From Sanderia malayensis (taxonomy: Eukaryota; Cnidaria; Scyphozoa; Semaeostomeae; Pelagiidae), in NCBI GenBank assembly GCA_013076295.1, contig RQOL01000729.1, positions 1,178,001 through 1,242,000 of the forward strand: a stretch of DNA of 64,000 bases, read 5' to 3'. Both the position numbers and the translations under genes were made by a program. The notes beneath the pieces are model-generated. The model saw only the letters and a list, made by a program, of their open reading frames with translations. It was not told the origin of the DNA and did not search any database. This document shows, piece after piece, positions 61,589 through 64,000 of this stretch (position 1 is its first letter; every line of letters begins with the position of its first letter).

Positions 61589-63787
61589 GAAGGAACATAC
61601 GCTGTAGTTGAACTTATATCCTGGGCTCGAACGCAGTCTTCTCAAGGAGACTCTAATCTCGACATTAAATCCATTGATAAGTTCACAAGTCCATAAAAAG
61701 TGTCAACGTTTCCGTTCCCCCAAAAAACAACTTCGTGGAATTTGTTTTTTTGAAAAATACAAGCCACACTAAGTTTGGTTCTGCAGAGGCCTACGGGGAC
61801 GCAGATTGAATACATTGCATATTGCGGAGGAGCAAGCTCCTTTCCTAACCGGGCACAACGCTTCATCACAGCATCCCAGTTCGTGCATGATATGACAAGA
61901 GGCGCACGCAAAGTCGTAGGCGAAAAACACGAGCAGTAACAGAAAACGACTTGGTTTGGTTGTCTCATTTTATTCGATAAAAAGACAGAATCTCCTTCCG
62001 ATTACAACTAAAAATAAACCAGCGGAAGGATGACAATAAACTAAAAACATAAACATAAATGATAGAAAAAGGGCGTTTGCTGAAAAAAGACCGTTAAAAA
62101 ACATATATACAACTTCTTTACATAGCTTATAACTAAAACTGGTATTTCACAAATAATAATAATCAGTATAACAATTGATAGCTCGTTATAATTCGATCTC
62201 ACAAATTTAAAGGTGTGGGGCTTGATCAGGGTGTGGTGCACACTCATCATCAGCATATATAGAGACCAAAATAGCAAGGGCTTAAAGCAGTTGGTTTCAA
62301 ACAATGGGTATTTGTAATTTGGGAGCTTGATTTTGGCCCGTATATTAGGGAATTAAATTTAATGAGCTTCATGATTCGAATACGTGGATTTTACGCAGCA
62401 TGACGTTGAATCAGGTTGATAACAGTGCTTGCGAAATGCTTGAAGAGGTTGCGTCAGTACAAGGTCAAATGAAAAATAGGCCAGAAGAATAGCTGGAATG
62501 TTTTTGTCACACATTGTCAATTCGCCGTTTTCGTTCAGCCTCAGCTAGAGAAAAGAAAGCAAACCTTGCGGATTTTGGTGATAAAGGCCATGAACAATGG
62601 AGTCTAAGGCACAATTGTGAGACATAGACCGGTATTTGCTGGAGATCAAGGCTACAGGCCTTTGTAACCAAACACAAGATGTGCGTCAATATATTGAATT
62701 CAAATATGGATGGTTGCGAAACGATAGCGAAATGAAAATCATGTGACGAAAATTGCACATATCTGTGTAGATTTCTTGCAGCCCACACTGCTTTACACTG
62801 ACCATTCAGCAAACAAGGAAAATATTGACCTCGTATCCAACTGTCAAATATTTATTCAATGCGTGGAAACGAGGTCAGAGGGCAAGTTTGCCTCAACCCA
62901 TTGTCAGATGATGAAAATTTGATAAATTTCATTGAATGGCTATATATGCTTCAGATGTATCATGTTTAACTGGAATGATGAGAAATGCGAACCAGTCAAT
63001 CACATCGACACAGTGAAAAGCAAACACATTCATCAGCCCACATCAAACCACACACCTTTTCAAAACAAATTAACAACAAACCTCAGAAACCAGAATGACA
63101 AACTATACCAAACAGAGGACTAAATCCAGTCAATAAAAAGGCAAGCCAGATCGCTTTCAAATGTGTGCTTTGCAAGTTATGTACAAAAGAGAGAGCATTT
63201 TGTTTTGCCCCCCAATTGCAATACTCGCACAAGCGGATAAATACTATGTCCAGGGACTCTGATAAAAATATATCTATTGGTTTCCGACTTATATAAATAT
63301 GCATGGGGTCATTTTGGGGTGTCTTAGTTCCTATCTCATATATGTGTGCCTGACTTAAATTAACTGTAGAGGGGATCGCGATTTCTTGCCGTGATCTTTG
63401 CAAGGCAAGACTTACAAAAACCAGAGCTAGTAGAAGCCTCGTTACTCAACATAACAGATATACCATGAGCTACATGTTTAAACGATATGAACGTGTGCGT
63501 GAAATATGTAGATCTAACCACAAGCAAGGCTAGCGACTAATAATTACCAACAGCCTCGTGTTGAGATTGGGTACTATTATTATACAGACAAATCCAGTAA
63601 TGTTAAATCCAAACACTTCCAAAGAGCCACGTTGAATGTTTGTTGCAGTCCATTGCGAGGCTGAATGGTTGCGAGGCTGGATGGTTGCCATGGATAAGGT
63701 TGATACATTACAAGGGTGGGAGAGACTACAGACTGTCGATCCAAGGTGGCTCTGGAGAAGGTCTGCTCGGGTACCGATCCTAAAAGT

Positions 63788-63909
63788 GAACATCTCGAAT
63801 GTCCGAAGGAGTGATTGGCTTATCAGTTCGATTTTCATCCTCTCTATTATCAAGATTGAGGTTCAATACCTCCTCCATCAGTTCTTGGCATTGCACGAGG
63901 CATTCCTGC
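63788..63909 (-). CDS. Terminal exon of an unknown gene entering from the right edge
   Basis: A consensus acceptor (ctccgtttttgcag) precedes an open frame ECLVQCQELMEEVLNLNLDN then REDENRTDKPITPSDIRDVHF and a stop. The frame is acidic and looks protein-like. Upstream exons would lie at the far right of the window or beyond; 63910-64000 shows none I can defend. The family is not recognised. It could be a chance acceptor plus frame. Confidence 0.45.
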
Positions 63910-64000
63910 AAAAACGGAGATGACAAGCGTTTAAAATGGTGCCAATTGTAACCTGGCAGCAATGAAGGCACTGTAACTTTGAGTGCCGTAAAGCTGCAAT

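Larger units (their letters stand above)
58656..63787. other. Intergenic, 5 kb, without a supported gene
   Basis: Holds the CARF 3' UTR at the left, two MITE-like elements (59304-59434 and 61401-61588) and otherwise AT-rich sequence. Frames up to 108 codons occur (61642-61968, minus) but show no domain and no splice support. No rRNA, tRNA or transposase is seen. Confidence 0.5.

Noticed and set aside
61642..61968. 108-codon minus-strand frame downstream of CARF
   Set aside because: No domain, no splice sites, single frame in a repeat-bearing intergenic region.

Overview
This is a window of animal (metazoan) nuclear DNA. It is AT-rich and intron-dense, with GT-AG introns and no operons. Every recognisable gene belongs to an animal family: RAB21, a TBC1D15/17-type RabGAP, an OASIS/CREB3-type bZIP, Dickkopf, kappaB-Ras, PDE3 and CARF. 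The (CCCTAA)n arrays, MITE-like elements, small exons and long introns suit a cnidarian or another invertebrate. That placement is inference; no gene here fixes the species. I built the gene models by hand from reading frames, splice sites and intron phase. Exon lengths add up to an open frame in each complete model.

Layout, left to right. 0.2-2.0 kb (-): first four coding exons of a TBC1D15/17-like RabGAP that runs off the left edge. 2.6-4.4 kb (-): complete RAB21. 5.3-9.3 kb (-): OASIS/CREB3-like bZIP factor whose model lacks the family's membrane segment. 11.6-15.6 kb (-): signal peptide, long Lys/Glu/Asp repeat region, one membrane span and a YSRV tail, resembling TGN38/TGOLN2. 16.4-26.1 kb: three Dickkopf-like secreted proteins (-, -, +). 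26.3-28.9 kb (-): unrecognised 483-residue protein. 29.7-32.3 kb (-): protein with an N-terminal TIR domain and a C-terminal UBZ4-like zinc finger. 33.0-37.8 kb (-): kappaB-Ras (NKIRAS) with two candidate first exons, each carrying a different P-loop, and a telomere-motif satellite in an intron. 40.1-53.4 kb (-): full PDE3 with an 8.3-kb first intron. 54.6-58.7 kb (+): CARF/ALS2CR8-like transcription factor, head-to-head with PDE3. 58.7-63.8 kb: mostly intergenic, with MITE-like elements, then the last exon of an unknown gene entering from the right.

Themes. TBC1D15-RAB21 is a neighbour pair also present in human, so it may be ancient linkage. The TIR-UBZ protein and kappaB-Ras are adjacent on one strand, and both suggest innate immune or NF-kappaB signalling. 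PDE3 and CARF are cAMP- and calcium-linked and may share a promoter region. The strongest candidates for something undescribed are the TIR-UBZ4 architecture, the alternative P-loop exons of kappaB-Ras, and the OASIS-type factor without a membrane anchor.
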